Source: an uncultured Clostridia bacterium | Lineage (GTDB): Bacteria > Bacillota > Clostridia > Oscillospirales > Ruminococcaceae | Assembly (NCBI GenBank): GCA_947627205.1 | Contig: CANQVE010000012.1 | Span: 1-54,885 of the forward strand | Reading direction: 5' to 3' | DNA length: 54,885 nt | Part shown: piece after piece, positions 34,598-43,134 of the stretch | Layout of the letters: the number at the start of each line of letters is the position of its first letter | Numbering within the stretch: position 1 is the first letter of the stretch | Position numbers and translations under genes: made by a program | The notes under the pieces: generated by a model | Database searches by the model: none | What the model was told of the DNA's origin: nothing | The model's input: only the letters and a program-made list of their open reading frames with translations

Positions 34598-35954
34598 TAA
34601 AATCCTCTCTTTCCATTGCTTTTGCTTCATTGAGCGAAACGCCGTAAATTTCCGAAAGCGCTCTCGCTCTTGAAATAAGTCCGCTTGAATATAAAGCTCT
34701 CGCACGCTCGGACTTCGCATTGTCGTCCTCGCACACCCCGTCCGCAAAGCAGAACACTGCGTCCTCCGACGCGCTCTGCGAAAGCTCACCCGACATCTTT
34801 CCGAGCAGGCATATCTTTCTTGCGACTTCTTCAAGTCCTCTCGCTATCAGCTTTCTGTAAAATGTAGCTGTGCGGTAGGTTCGGCTGTTTCTGCTGACAA
34901 CTTCGGTGGCGGTGCGTATCGTTCCGTTTTTGTAGGACAATGCTCCCTCCGACAGCCCTACCTGCATACAAAGCAGGTCAAGCAGCTCTCCGAGCGCCTC
35001 GATATGCTCCGTTACACGAAGCTCGGCGGTGTTGTCGGCAATTTTAAGGTCCTCCGTGTCGGAAGTTGAAAATGCCTCGAACACTTCGTCGTTCACGTCA
35101 AAATAACGCCTAAGCTCTCCTTTTTCGTCATACTCTCCGCGCACCGCATAGCTCGGCACAATAATGCGCTTTTTTCCGAGGACAAATTCCCTCGAAAGAC
35201 TGTCAAAGACAATGTCGAGCGATTTGAGAGTGTCCTCCGCTCCCGCAAAGACCGATGTTCCGAGCGCTCCGCATTGCTTTACAGTGCCCGTGCCTGCGCG
35301 AAAATAAACGAACAGCGGTTTTTCAATGCCGTTTATCACCGTTCTTTCCGCAAGCCCGGGATATACCTCCTTTAGCTCGGCTTCAGAACCGCTCTCGCGA
35401 TAGAGCTTGTTTTCAATAATAAGCCCCTCGTCCGAAAGCGTTTGCGTTTCCGCGAGAACATAGTTCTTGCCGTCCGCGCAGACTGCCGAGCCGAACGCTC
35501 CCGCATAAATGCCGCCTGCGTCCCATTTTGTCGGGACGAACCTGTCCGCGGGTACAAAATCGAGCTTAACGCCTCCGTCATAGTAGACCTTTATTGCCCC
35601 GCCGCCAAGCGCAAACATCTTTTCGGTGAAGTCTGCGAAGCGTTCGGAAAAATTGTTGTCGGAGAGGACTTTCCGAATGAACTGTGCGGTCTCCTTGTCG
35701 GCGGAAGTTACTCCCGAACTTTCGGTAAAACAGAGCCTTGAAAGCTCCGCGCAGACTGCCTTTGCCGCACCGAGCGACGCTACTTTTCGCATACCGCCGC
35801 TGTTCAGACCGCCTTTTCTGACATAACGCCAGCTTCCGCCGCCATTGTAGATGTCTTTCCATTTGGCGAGGTCGCCCGAATAGAATTCCGAGAGAGCGCC
35901 CGTGCTTGCCAGCCTGTTTCTTTTGAACAGCAGATCCATAAGACTCAAATTCAT
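34587..35954 (-). CDS. Phage portal protein
   Basis: 455 aa, SPP1 gp6-like portal. It opens with a WKDIYNGGGSWRYV stretch, then KAVCAELSRLCFTE, a FAEKMFALGGGAIKVYYDGG-like region (seen as KMFALGGGAIKVYYDGG), VPADRFVPTKWD, and a long C-terminal helix region with SRNSRTYRTATFY. GGAGG lies directly before the ATG. First gene of the structural cassette; no terminase gene lies upstream, only host repeats. Confidence 0.82.
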   Translation of the reverse strand: MNLSLMDLLFKRNRLASTGALSEFYSGDLAKWKDIYNGGGSWRYVRKGGLNSGGMRKVASLGAAKAVCAELSRLCFTESSGVTSADKETAQFIRKVLSDNNFSERFADFTEKMFALGGGAIKVYYDGGVKLDFVPADRFVPTKWDAGGIYAGAFGSAVCADGKNYVLAETQTLSDEGLIIENKLYRESGSEAELKEVYPGLAERTVINGIEKPLFVYFRAGTGTVKQCGALGTSVFAGAEDTLKSLDIVFDSLSREFVLGKKRIIVPSYAVRGEYDEKGELRRYFDVNDEVFEAFSTSDTEDLKIADNTAELRVTEHIEALGELLDLLCMQVGLSEGALSYKNGTIRTATEVVSRNSRTYRTATFYRKLIARGLEEVARKICLLGKMSGELSQSASEDAVFCFADGVCEDDNAKSERARALYSSGLISRARALSEIYGVSLNEAKAMEREDFNAD

Positions 35955-36015
35955 TCCTCCTTTACTGTTTATTTGCGGTTTTCTTTCCGCTAGGCAGATA
36001 GTAAATGAGAAATAA

Positions 36016-36330
36016 CTGCAAAAAACTGCACTTAGAGGTAAGAGGTAAGAGGTAGGAGGTAAGAAACTGTTCCGAGCGTCAAACAGCGTTTAACATCAAA
36101 ACCACTGCACAGGCGGGCGCACGAAAGTTTTTTGAAAGGGAGTTTGAGGGAAAACTTTTTTTCAAAAAAGTTTTCCCTCAATAACGCGTTAGCAAGCGCT
36201 AAAGGGTGCGGGGAAAACAAGAGTTTTCCCCGCATTGCCGTTTTAAAAACAAAGTTTTTAAAACGGCAATCTTACAAAGATGAGTTTAGCGGGAAATCGC
36301 TTTAAAAGTGAATTTACTTTTGAGCGGGAA
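36016..36330. repeat. Repeat block upstream of the phage cassette
   Basis: AGAGGTAAGAGGTAAGAG 7-bp array at 36032-36065. CACGAAAGTTTTTTGAAAG and an A/T hairpin closed by TTGAGGG / CCCTCAA at 36118-36182 (a sequence variant of the one at 26.2 kb with matching changes in both arms). Paired-hairpin module at 36206-36295, stem GTTTTAAAAAC / GTTTTTAAAAC. From 36330 to 36437 no gene is seen. Confidence 0.8.
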
Positions 36331-36437
36331 AGCAAATTTGTTAAAATTTTTAAAATGTAATGAATGAGCGAACATTTAACGCTGTAGGAGGTAAAAAAGG
36401 AATAAAAAAAGCGCCCGAAAATCGGGCGGGAAAGGTA

Positions 36438-36466
36438 TTGACAAATAGCGCGGGTTGTGCTATAAT
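36438..36466 (+). promoter_or_regulatory. Promoter of the LRR lipoprotein leader
   Basis: TTGACA at 36438-36443 and TATAAT at 36461-36466, spacer 17 bp, followed 5 bp later by the first stem strand of the leader. Confidence 0.92.
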
Positions 36467-36471
36467 GCAAA

Positions 36472-36630
36472 TGCAACACAACTGAATAACCAAATGGAAA
36501 TGTATACATTTTTACTGTTCGGTAAATTTGTATGCTCTATTTCGTATACCTTTCTGTTTGGGAACGAGTTGTGTTGCAGCAATCGGAGCTTGCATTTTTA
36601 CGGGTGCGCGGCTTCGGCTGCGCACTTTTT
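36472..36630 (+). promoter_or_regulatory. Riboswitch-like leader of the LRR lipoprotein, copy B
   Basis: TGCAACACAACT (36472-36483) pairs perfectly with AGTTGTGTTGCA (36567-36578). Inside, CCAAATGGAAATGTATAC pairs with GTATACCTTTCTGTTTGG with few mismatches. A TTTAC...GTAAA hairpin follows, and a GCTCTATTTCGT segment is shared with copy A. GCAGCAATCGGAGC (36576-36589) precedes a terminator with UUCG loop (GTGCGCGGC / GCTGCGCAC, 36604-36625) and TTTTT. The last bases of the closing stem overlap the segment able to pair with the terminator's GCTTCG and GCTGC. A 104-nt stretch then leads to the gene. Confidence 0.82.
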
Positions 36631-36734
36631 ATTTATGGTAAAATTCAAATTACAGAATTTGAAAGTGGTTGTGGTATAATTAAAATAGGCAATTAAAGCC
36701 TGCAAATTTTATTGACAATTATAGGAGGACAACA

Positions 36735-37727
36735 ATGAAAAAAGCAAAAATTTTATCGGCAGTATTAGCGGCGGCGCTGTTATTGTCGGGGTGCAATAAT
36801 AGCACTGAAAATTCAACCCCACAGCAGAGCAATGTTACAGACAATTCAAGCAGTTCTTCGCAAAATAGTTCATCTTCTTCCAGCTCACCTGAAAGTAGTT
36901 CGTCTGAAAGCAGCTCGTCCGAAATAACCGAAAGTTCTTCAAGCTCCGCTGTCAGCAGTTCAGAAACGGAAAGCAGTTCGGTTGAAAGTTCTTCAAGCGC
37001 AGGGGCTTCAAGTTCTAATCCTGCAAGTTCTTCAAGTAAGCCTGCTAGTTCATCAAGCAAGCCTGCTAGTTCATCAAGTAAGCCTGCTAGTTCATCAAGC
37101 AAGCCTGCTAGTTCATCAAGTAAGCCTGCAAGTTCTTCAAGTAAGCCTGCTTCAAGCAGTTCAAAGCCTGCAAGCTCGTCCACACCTGCAAGCTCGTCAA
37201 TTGCGCCTGAAAGCGGCACGGTGATAATTCAAGGCAAAGAGTACGATATTGAAACAACAACGGAAATTGTTTTAGAGCCTGTTGATTCAAATGATTTACC
37301 GCCACTTGATAATGAAGCGTTGAAAAATGTCTGGAAATTGAGAAACCTAAAAAAATTACGGATCGGTAACTATGGAATAGTCAATCATGTGACAAGCCTT
37401 AGCGGAATTGAAAATTTGCAGAATTTAGAAGAGTTTGAAATTTGCGCCAGCGATATACAAGATGTTTCTCCTCTTGAAAAACTTAAGAATTTAAAAATTT
37501 TGTCATTATACCACAATGACGAAGTTGTTGATTATGCTCCCGTCAGCAAATTGACCAATTTGACTTATTTAAGTATATTTGGACGAACAATCAAAGATAT
37601 TTCTTGTTTTGCAAATCTTACACAATTAACAGAGTTACAACTTCATTCTAACGAGCCTCAATTAAATCCTGAAGATGTTGAAGCTCTAAGGAAAAAATTG
37701 CCGAACTGTAATATAATTGCAGGCTGA
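36735..37727 (+). CDS. LRR lipoprotein with Ser-rich stalk
   Basis: 330-aa exported lipoprotein. Signal peptide with lipobox LLLSGC (Cys at about residue 21). Residues 25-155 are almost only Ser, Glu, Pro, Ala and Lys, ending in seven tandem SSSSKPA heptads (21-bp DNA units, about 37018-37165), a wall-spanning stalk. From about residue 165 comes a leucine-rich-repeat domain with LRR_4-like repeats of about 22 residues (SLSGIENLQNLEEFEI, DVSPLEKLKNLKIL, DISCFANLTQLTELQL). A binding or adhesion role is inferred. AGGAGG precedes the ATG. Expression is likely controlled by leader copy B. Confidence 0.9.
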   Translation: MKKAKILSAVLAAALLLSGCNNSTENSTPQQSNVTDNSSSSSQNSSSSSSSPESSSSESSSSEITESSSSSAVSSSETESSSVESSSSAGASSSNPASSSSKPASSSSKPASSSSKPASSSSKPASSSSKPASSSSKPASSSSKPASSSTPASSSIAPESGTVIIQGKEYDIETTTEIVLEPVDSNDLPPLDNEALKNVWKLRNLKKLRIGNYGIVNHVTSLSGIENLQNLEEFEICASDIQDVSPLEKLKNLKILSLYHNDEVVDYAPVSKLTNLTYLSIFGRTIKDISCFANLTQLTELQLHSNEPQLNPEDVEALRKKLPNCNIIAG

Positions 37728-37883
37728 GGATAAAAACATTTCTGCTTTGAGTTATTTGCATTTATAGTAAAATCAAATCACCGAAGAAGATAAAACTTGG
37801 CTTAAACAACAGCTCCCGAATTGCGACATAAGTACGTTATAATTAACCCCCCGACCGCCCAGACAGTCGGGGGCAACTCTTAT

Positions 37884-37922
37884 AAAAAAATCGGGCTTTC
37901 TGTCCAAAGCCCGAAATTTTTT
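37884..37922 (+). terminator. Two-way terminator downstream of the LRR lipoprotein
   Basis: ATCGGGCTTTCTG / AAAGCCCGAAAT stem with an A-run before it and a T-run after it. A second GC hairpin (CCCCCGAC / GTCGGGGG) lies just upstream at about 37846-37872. Confidence 0.8.
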
Positions 37923-38529
37923 GCTGCAAACGGCATTTACCGTACACGGTTCCCCCGTCCCCGGAAAACCCGCCCCCGGAAAATCCGTCAACGGATAAGC
38001 CCTCAGCGTATACTTATTATAATATAAAATACTAAATAATCAAATACTCATTCATCAATCACTCATTCTTCCGCGCTCCGCGCGAAAAGACGGATTTGAC
38101 GGAGGGAATGATTGAAAGAATGATTGAAAGAATGATGAAATAATTTTTTTAATTTTAATTCAAGCGAGAGGATAAAACTTCAACCCAGCTTGTATAAAAA
38201 CCTATTTGTGGTTCTTTTCAAACGTTGTTTTTCTAAATTACGCTCACTCGCCCTATCCCCCTGCCCCCTTTCCCGAGGGGAAAGGGGGAATTGCGGGGAC
38301 TCCGTCCCCGCAGCCCCTGTTGGCAGTATACGCACTATCTGCCTTTGGTGAATAACCATACAACACTGATTAGGCTTTATATCCAGACTGAACTTCTTTA
38401 AACAATGACAATCAGAAAACCTTTAATCCCGACAACAATCTAAATCCGTCCGCGAAGCGGATAATGCGTACACTGTCCACTGTATACTTGTCTCCCGCCG
38501 AACAACTTTTCCTCAACAGAAAACGTCCT
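37923..38529. repeat. Repeat block between LRR lipoprotein and azlD
   Basis: ATTCATCAATCACTCATTCTT and its inverted AATGATTGAAAGAATGATTG form flank a loop at about 38045-38140. Then the CGCCCTATCCCCCT / CCCTTTCCC hairpin module with GCGGGGACTCCGTCCCCGC (about 38250-38315), a 3' end of structured element E (TTTATATCCAGACTGA, 38376-38391), and a GTACACTGTCCACTGTATAC 7-bp-type array (38466-38487). No gene is supported. A + strand frame at 38464-38703 is a shadow of azlD. Confidence 0.7.
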
Positions 38530-38850
38530 CTAAATAAAGCTCATAATGAGCTCCGCGACCATCACCCCTGCGCACGAGGCAAGCGCTACGGTCATAAGCC
38601 CTCTCTCGAAAAACGCCAGAACAAGCGCTATCAAAAGCCCCACGCACGCGCTTATAAACGAGCTTGTGCTGTAAAATATCGCGGGGAAAGTCATCGCGCT
38701 TAGGACCGCATAAGGAATATAGTAGAGAAAATCCAGGACAAACCGCGACTTTATCTTCCCCCTCACCGCCGCCAGCGGAAGCATTCTGATGAGATATGTC
38801 ACCATCGCCATTATCACTATGCTAAGGCACAAATACAGCGTTTCGGTCAT
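38530..38850 (-). CDS. azlD: AzlD-family branched-chain amino acid exporter subunit
   Basis: 106-aa small membrane protein with four hydrophobic helices, the AzlD partner of AzlC in branched-chain amino acid (and analogue) export. It shows the family opening region VTYLIRMLPLAAVRGKI and YYIPYAVLSAMTFPAIFY. Start at 38850 chosen because it overlaps the azlC stop by 4 bp (ATGA). A longer frame to 38910 overlaps azlC more and is not needed. Confidence 0.93.
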   Translation of the reverse strand: MTETLYLCLSIVIMAMVTYLIRMLPLAAVRGKIKSRFVLDFLYYIPYAVLSAMTFPAIFYSTSSFISACVGLLIALVLAFFERGLMTVALASCAGVMVAELIMSFI

Positions 38851-39566
38851 TGCGCGCTCTCCTTTCTCGGGAATAAAAGCGCGCCGAGCGCCGCGGCAGC
38901 GACCGCGCATATTATCACCGATATCCCCGAAGAAATGCCCGAAAATATCGGAACGTATTTTAATACACAGCTTAACGCCGCCGCGCCCAGCACTACCGCC
39001 AGAACGCCCCTGCTCTTTTTCGCAGGCGGGATTATTATCGCCACAAACATTGTGTAAATCGCTATCCCCAGCGCGGACTTTATGTTTTCGGGGAGTATCT
39101 CGCCCAACAGCGCTCCGAGCGCCGTTCCTCCCGCCCAGAAAATATACGGAAGCGTTATCAGCCCGTACATATACCGCGGTTCAATTTCTCCCTCTTTTCC
39201 CGAGGCTACCGCAAATATCTCGTCCGTTATACCGAATGCGCTTATCAGCCTGTGAGGCATTGTATACCTTTCGCTCAGCTTTTGCGACAGCGAAAGGCTC
39301 ATAAGCGAATAGCGAATGTTTATGACAAGCTGTGAGAGCGCCATTTCCGCAAAGCCTCCGCCCGCAGAAATAACACCTACTCCCGCTAATTGCCCCGCAG
39401 AAGTAAGGTTTGTCATTGAAATCAGTATCGCCACAAGCGGGCTTATACCCATTCCGACCGCCGTTATCCCAAATGTAAACGACACCGAGAGATACCCCAG
39501 CGCAATAGGAAGCCCGTCTATAAGCCCCGTTCTGTATCTCTCCGCGCGCTTTTCCGTCTTTTCCAT
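38847..39566 (-). CDS. azlC: AzlC-family branched-chain amino acid exporter
   Basis: 239-aa membrane protein of the AzlC/YgaZ family, with ALGYLSVSFTFGITAVGMG at the N-terminus and a central INIRYSLMSLSLSQKL segment typical of the family. Acts with AzlD. The upstream gap (39567-39660) is AT-rich with several -10-like words. Confidence 0.93.
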   Translation of the reverse strand: MEKTEKRAERYRTGLIDGLPIALGYLSVSFTFGITAVGMGISPLVAILISMTNLTSAGQLAGVGVISAGGGFAEMALSQLVINIRYSLMSLSLSQKLSERYTMPHRLISAFGITDEIFAVASGKEGEIEPRYMYGLITLPYIFWAGGTALGALLGEILPENIKSALGIAIYTMFVAIIIPPAKKSRGVLAVVLGAAALSCVLKYVPIFSGISSGISVIICAVAAAALGALLFPRKESAQ

Positions 39567-39664
39567 AATTACAGTTCCCTTTTTGCTTTTGTAATTTTTT
39601 TCAATTATAATTACTATAGCACTTATTCACGTTATAATAATAATCAACAATTATAGCAACTATA

Positions 39665-39717
39665 ACAACAACGCGGTTCAGCTCACTGCCGAACCGCGTT
39701 TGCTTTTTACGGTGATT
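39665..39717. terminator. Terminator between azlC and ispH-rpsA
   Basis: AACGCGGTTC pairs with GAACCGCGTT across an 11-nt loop; T-rich tracts lie on both strands. On the minus strand it follows the ispH-rpsA stop by about 10 bp. Confidence 0.75.
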
Positions 39718-39725
39718 TTTTGTGA

Positions 39726-41720
39726 TTATTCCTCTTCTTCCGTGCTTTCGGTTTCTCCCTCGGGCTCGGAAAGCGCACGAATTGAAAGCGAAACTCTCTC
39801 GCGCTCATTGTCTATCTCGATTATCTTTACATCAACTTCCTGTCCGATTTTAAGAACAGTGTTTATGTCCGTTACTCTCTCGGTCGAGATCTGGCTTATG
39901 TGGATAAGACCGTCAACGCCGGGGATTATTTGAGCGAACGCGCCGAATTCCATGATCGAAACAACAGTCGCCTTTATAACTTCGCCCTGCTTATACTCCG
40001 CCGAGAACTTGAGCCACGGGTTTTCCTCGGGATCTTTAGCCGTCAGCGAAACGCGCTTTTTCTCCGCGTCAAACGACTTTACAATGACCTTTATCTTGTC
40101 GCCTATGTTTACTATGTCCTTGGGGTGACCGACTCTGTTCCATGTAAGGTCAGCGGTGTGGATAAGCCCGTCAACGGGACCGATATCAACAAACACGCCG
40201 TAGCTCTCTATAGAGCGGACTTCGCCCTCGAACCTCTGTCCGACTTCGATGCTCTCCCAGAACTTTGCTCTTTCTGCGTCGCGTATCTCCCTTGTTGCCT
40301 GGCGAATTGAGCCGACAACTCTTCCTCCGCGCTCGTTGCTGACTTCGATTATCTTGAACTTAACGGGCTTTTTGAGAAGCTCTTCGAGCTTTCCCGTGCG
40401 GGGAATGCCCGTATGCGAGCCGGGGATAAACACTCTCGTGTTCTCGTAGATAACGATAACTCCGCCCTTTACTACCTGCGATACAACGCCCTCTATGGTC
40501 TCGTTCGCTTCTTTTACCGCCGCGAGCTTTTCCAGACCGAGCGCCGAATCAATGCGCTTTTTGGAAAGAGCGACAGTGCCTATATTGTCGTCAACCTTTA
40601 TGACAACGGCGTCTATAACGTCGCCGGGCTTTACAATGTCCTCAACTTCGGCGTTGGGATCGTTTGTAAGCTCCTCGCGGACAATATAGCCCGTCTGCTT
40701 CGCGCCGACTTCAACGACAGCTTCCTTTTTGGAAACGCTGACAACCGTAGCTTTAACTCTCTTGTTCGTATATAATCTTGTAAAAGACTGATCCTGTTCA
40801 AGAAGCGAAGCAAAATCCTCCTCGTTATTTTCGGTGTTTTTGATGTTTTCTTCGTTCATCTTATTATGAACCTCCTTAATTATGTAGCGCGGAGTTGAAG
40901 CCCCGGCTGTAATGCCGACAAGACTGCCGGCGGACAGACTCATAAGTGTCTGCCCCAAAAGCTCGCCTGCATTTGAAACGAAAACCGTTTTACAGTATTC
41001 ACTGCAAATTTCCGCAAGCCTTTTTGTGTTAGAACTGCTCTTTCCTCCGACAACGATCATCAGATCGGCTTTCTTCGCAAGCTCCCTCGCGCTCCTCTGG
41101 CGCTTGTCGGTGGCGTTGCATATCGTGTCGTATATTTCAGCGCAGGCGTACTTTCTCCGAATATTTTCGGAATACTCGTCAAATTTCCCGCGGTCGAAAG
41201 TCGTTTGAACAACAACGGCAAACTTCCCGCCGTCTTTAACAGCGCCGCTTTGTATCAGCGCGTCGATTTCTTCAAAATTCCTGCAAGCATACGCCTTGCA
41301 GGAGGCGTTTCCCACTATCCCCACAACTTCGGGGTGGTCCTTGTCCCCCAGCACAAAGACTGTGCTGTCCTTGTCTAATCCCGAAACAATGCCGTGTATC
41401 CTCTTTACAAAAGGACAAGTCGCGTCAAAAACCTCCGCGCATTTTTCCCGCACCTCGTTTTCGACACTTTTCGGAACTCCGTGAGAACGTATAACTATCG
41501 GGCTTCCCTCCGCCTCATCGGGCGAATTTACAGCATACACGCCTTTTCTTTTTAGGTCAGCTACGGCGTCCTCGTTATGGATAAGCTCTCCGAGCGTGTA
41601 CACCTTTCCGTATTTCTCCGCGGCTTTTTGAGCTATGTCTACGGCTCTCTGCACTCCCGGGCAGAATCCCGCGTTTTCTGCTATCTCTATCTTAATTTCA
41701 GGCTTAATTTCAGACGACAT
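39726..41720 (-). CDS. ispH-rpsA: IspH::RpsA fusion (HMB-PP reductase plus ribosomal protein S1)
   Basis: 664-aa fusion known from Clostridia. Residues 1-285 are IspH, the last enzyme of the MEP isoprenoid pathway, with its three 4Fe-4S Cys in GFCPGVQ, DATCPFV and TICNATDKRQ. After a short acidic linker come four S1 RNA-binding domains (about 315-385, 400-470, 485-560, 575-650). The C-terminus is Glu-rich. It overlaps plsC by 11 bp. AGGAG lies 9-10 nt before the ATG. The frame is continuous, so this is not an assembly artefact of two genes. Confidence 0.96.
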   Translation of the reverse strand: MSSEIKPEIKIEIAENAGFCPGVQRAVDIAQKAAEKYGKVYTLGELIHNEDAVADLKRKGVYAVNSPDEAEGSPIVIRSHGVPKSVENEVREKCAEVFDATCPFVKRIHGIVSGLDKDSTVFVLGDKDHPEVVGIVGNASCKAYACRNFEEIDALIQSGAVKDGGKFAVVVQTTFDRGKFDEYSENIRRKYACAEIYDTICNATDKRQRSARELAKKADLMIVVGGKSSSNTKRLAEICSEYCKTVFVSNAGELLGQTLMSLSAGSLVGITAGASTPRYIIKEVHNKMNEENIKNTENNEEDFASLLEQDQSFTRLYTNKRVKATVVSVSKKEAVVEVGAKQTGYIVREELTNDPNAEVEDIVKPGDVIDAVVIKVDDNIGTVALSKKRIDSALGLEKLAAVKEANETIEGVVSQVVKGGVIVIYENTRVFIPGSHTGIPRTGKLEELLKKPVKFKIIEVSNERGGRVVGSIRQATREIRDAERAKFWESIEVGQRFEGEVRSIESYGVFVDIGPVDGLIHTADLTWNRVGHPKDIVNIGDKIKVIVKSFDAEKKRVSLTAKDPEENPWLKFSAEYKQGEVIKATVVSIMEFGAFAQIIPGVDGLIHISQISTERVTDINTVLKIGQEVDVKIIEIDNERERVSLSIRALSEPEGETESTEEEE

Positions 41721-42315
41721 CGGGAGCGTTCTCCTTGAGCTTTGCTATCTCTTCCATGATAAGCCTGCTTATCCTGTGTATTGCGTGCTTATCCTCAATG
41801 TCAATGTCAAAGTTCTCCGCCGAAAGAGGCTTTCCTACCGAAACAACAACGTTTCTGCGGAACTTTTTCTTTCCGTATCCCACATACACGGGAACTACGG
41901 GGACTTTTGCCCTCGCCGCAATAAGCGAAACTCCGCTTTTCGGCTTTCCAAGCTCGCCCGTTTTCGAGCGCGTGCCCTCGGGGAATATAACAAATACTCT
42001 TCCGTTTTTCAGACTTTCGAGCGCCGTATCTATGCCCGAAGAGTCCTTTGTTCCGCGCTTTACGGGGAAAGCTCCGAGCTTTTTTATAAGCCATGTAAAT
42101 ATGGGGTTTATATGAAACAGCTCGTCCTTTGCCATAAAGGTATATTTGCCTTTAAATACAATTCCGACCATAGGCGGATCGCAGTTTGAAACATGGTTAG
42201 AAGCTATTATATATCCGCCTTTTTCTTCGGGGATATTCTCTTTTCCCAAAACGGTTATCTTAAAAATAATATGGAAAATGAAGTTTACAACGCCCCTGCA
42301 GAAATTATAGAACAT
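41710..42315 (-). CDS. plsC: 1-acylglycerol-3-phosphate acyltransferase
   Basis: 201-aa PlsC/LPLAT-family acyltransferase of phosphatidic acid synthesis. Hx4D catalytic motif in NHVSNCD (about residue 40) and FPEGTRSK (about 112). N-terminal hydrophobic anchor. It overlaps cmk by 11 bp and ispH-rpsA by 11 bp, so all three are co-translated, as in many Clostridia. Confidence 0.94.
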   Translation of the reverse strand: MFYNFCRGVVNFIFHIIFKITVLGKENIPEEKGGYIIASNHVSNCDPPMVGIVFKGKYTFMAKDELFHINPIFTWLIKKLGAFPVKRGTKDSSGIDTALESLKNGRVFVIFPEGTRSKTGELGKPKSGVSLIAARAKVPVVPVYVGYGKKKFRRNVVVSVGKPLSAENFDIDIEDKHAIHRISRLIMEEIAKLKENAPDVV

Positions 42316-42985
42316 CTCGCCGCTCCCTTACGATACGGCATATACTCTCAACGCTCTGCTCGAAATCAAGCTCCGAAGTGTCCAGAAGAACAGCGTCGTC
42401 CGCCTGTTTCAAGGGCGCTTCTGCGCGGTGACTGTCGTTGTAGTCGCGCTCGTTTAAGTCGTTCAATACCTCTTCAAACGTTGTCTTTACGCCTTTTTTC
42501 AAAAGCTCGTCATATCTTCTTTTCGCCCTTATCTCGGGCTTTGCCGTCAGAAATATCTTTACATCGGCGTTCGGAAGCACGACCGTTCCGATATCTCGCC
42601 CGTCCATAACAACATTGTTCTTTTCGGCAATTTCCCTCTGTATGCCCAAAAGCGCTTTTCTAACCTCGGGAACAGCCGAAACCGCGCTCGCCGCCATAGA
42701 AACTTCGGGAAGCCTTATGTCCTTTGACACGTCCTCTCCGTTCAAGAAAACGCGCTGTTCGCCGTTTACAAGGGAAATTCCGACCTTTATCCTGCCAAGA
42801 CAGCCCGCCGCCTCACTCGGCACTTTCGGATCCGCGCCGTTTCTGAGACAGTACAGCCCGACCGCTCTGTAAAGCGCGCCCGTATCGCAGTATATAAAGC
42901 CGAGCATTTCGGCAGTTTTTCTCGCCGCGGTGCTTTTTCCCGCGCCCACAGGTCCGTCTATAGCGACAGAAATATGCTTCAACAA
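42305..42985 (-). CDS. cmk: Cytidylate kinase
   Basis: Phosphorylates CMP/dCMP. 226 aa from a TTG at 42985, chosen because AGGAG lies 7 nt upstream; an earlier in-frame TTG at 43003 lacks a site. P-loop GPVGAGKST follows the N-terminus, with GRDIGTVVLPNADVKIFL and the YDELLKKG-type lid region. First gene of cmk-plsC-ispH::rpsA. Structured element E copy 3 lies about 150 bp upstream. Confidence 0.95.
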   Translation of the reverse strand: MLKHISVAIDGPVGAGKSTAARKTAEMLGFIYCDTGALYRAVGLYCLRNGADPKVPSEAAGCLGRIKVGISLVNGEQRVFLNGEDVSKDIRLPEVSMAASAVSAVPEVRKALLGIQREIAEKNNVVMDGRDIGTVVLPNADVKIFLTAKPEIRAKRRYDELLKKGVKTTFEEVLNDLNERDYNDSHRAEAPLKQADDAVLLDTSELDFEQSVESICRIVRERRDVL

Positions 42986-43134
42986 AGAACCGCTCCTATT
43001 CAAAGGGAATATAAATGACCAACCGACAGCCTTTCGGCTTTTTTCAAGTGTCCGTGTATAATATAATTCTGCATTTTCAGTATATACTGTTTCGCACTAA
43101 TGCCCGCTTTGGTGAATTATTCGACACTTTGATA

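Noticed and set aside
36649-36680. Second promoter between leader copy B and its gene (TATAAT near 36675)
   Set aside because: No -35 at an acceptable distance.
36719-37219. 166-codon minus-strand frame rich in Leu-Asp-Glu-Leu-Ala-Gly repeats
   Set aside because: Antisense shadow of the Ser-rich stalk of the LRR lipoprotein; the apparent repeats come from the 21-bp units.
38464-38703. 79-codon + strand frame
   Set aside because: Antisense to azlD and to a 7-bp array; basic, low-complexity product.
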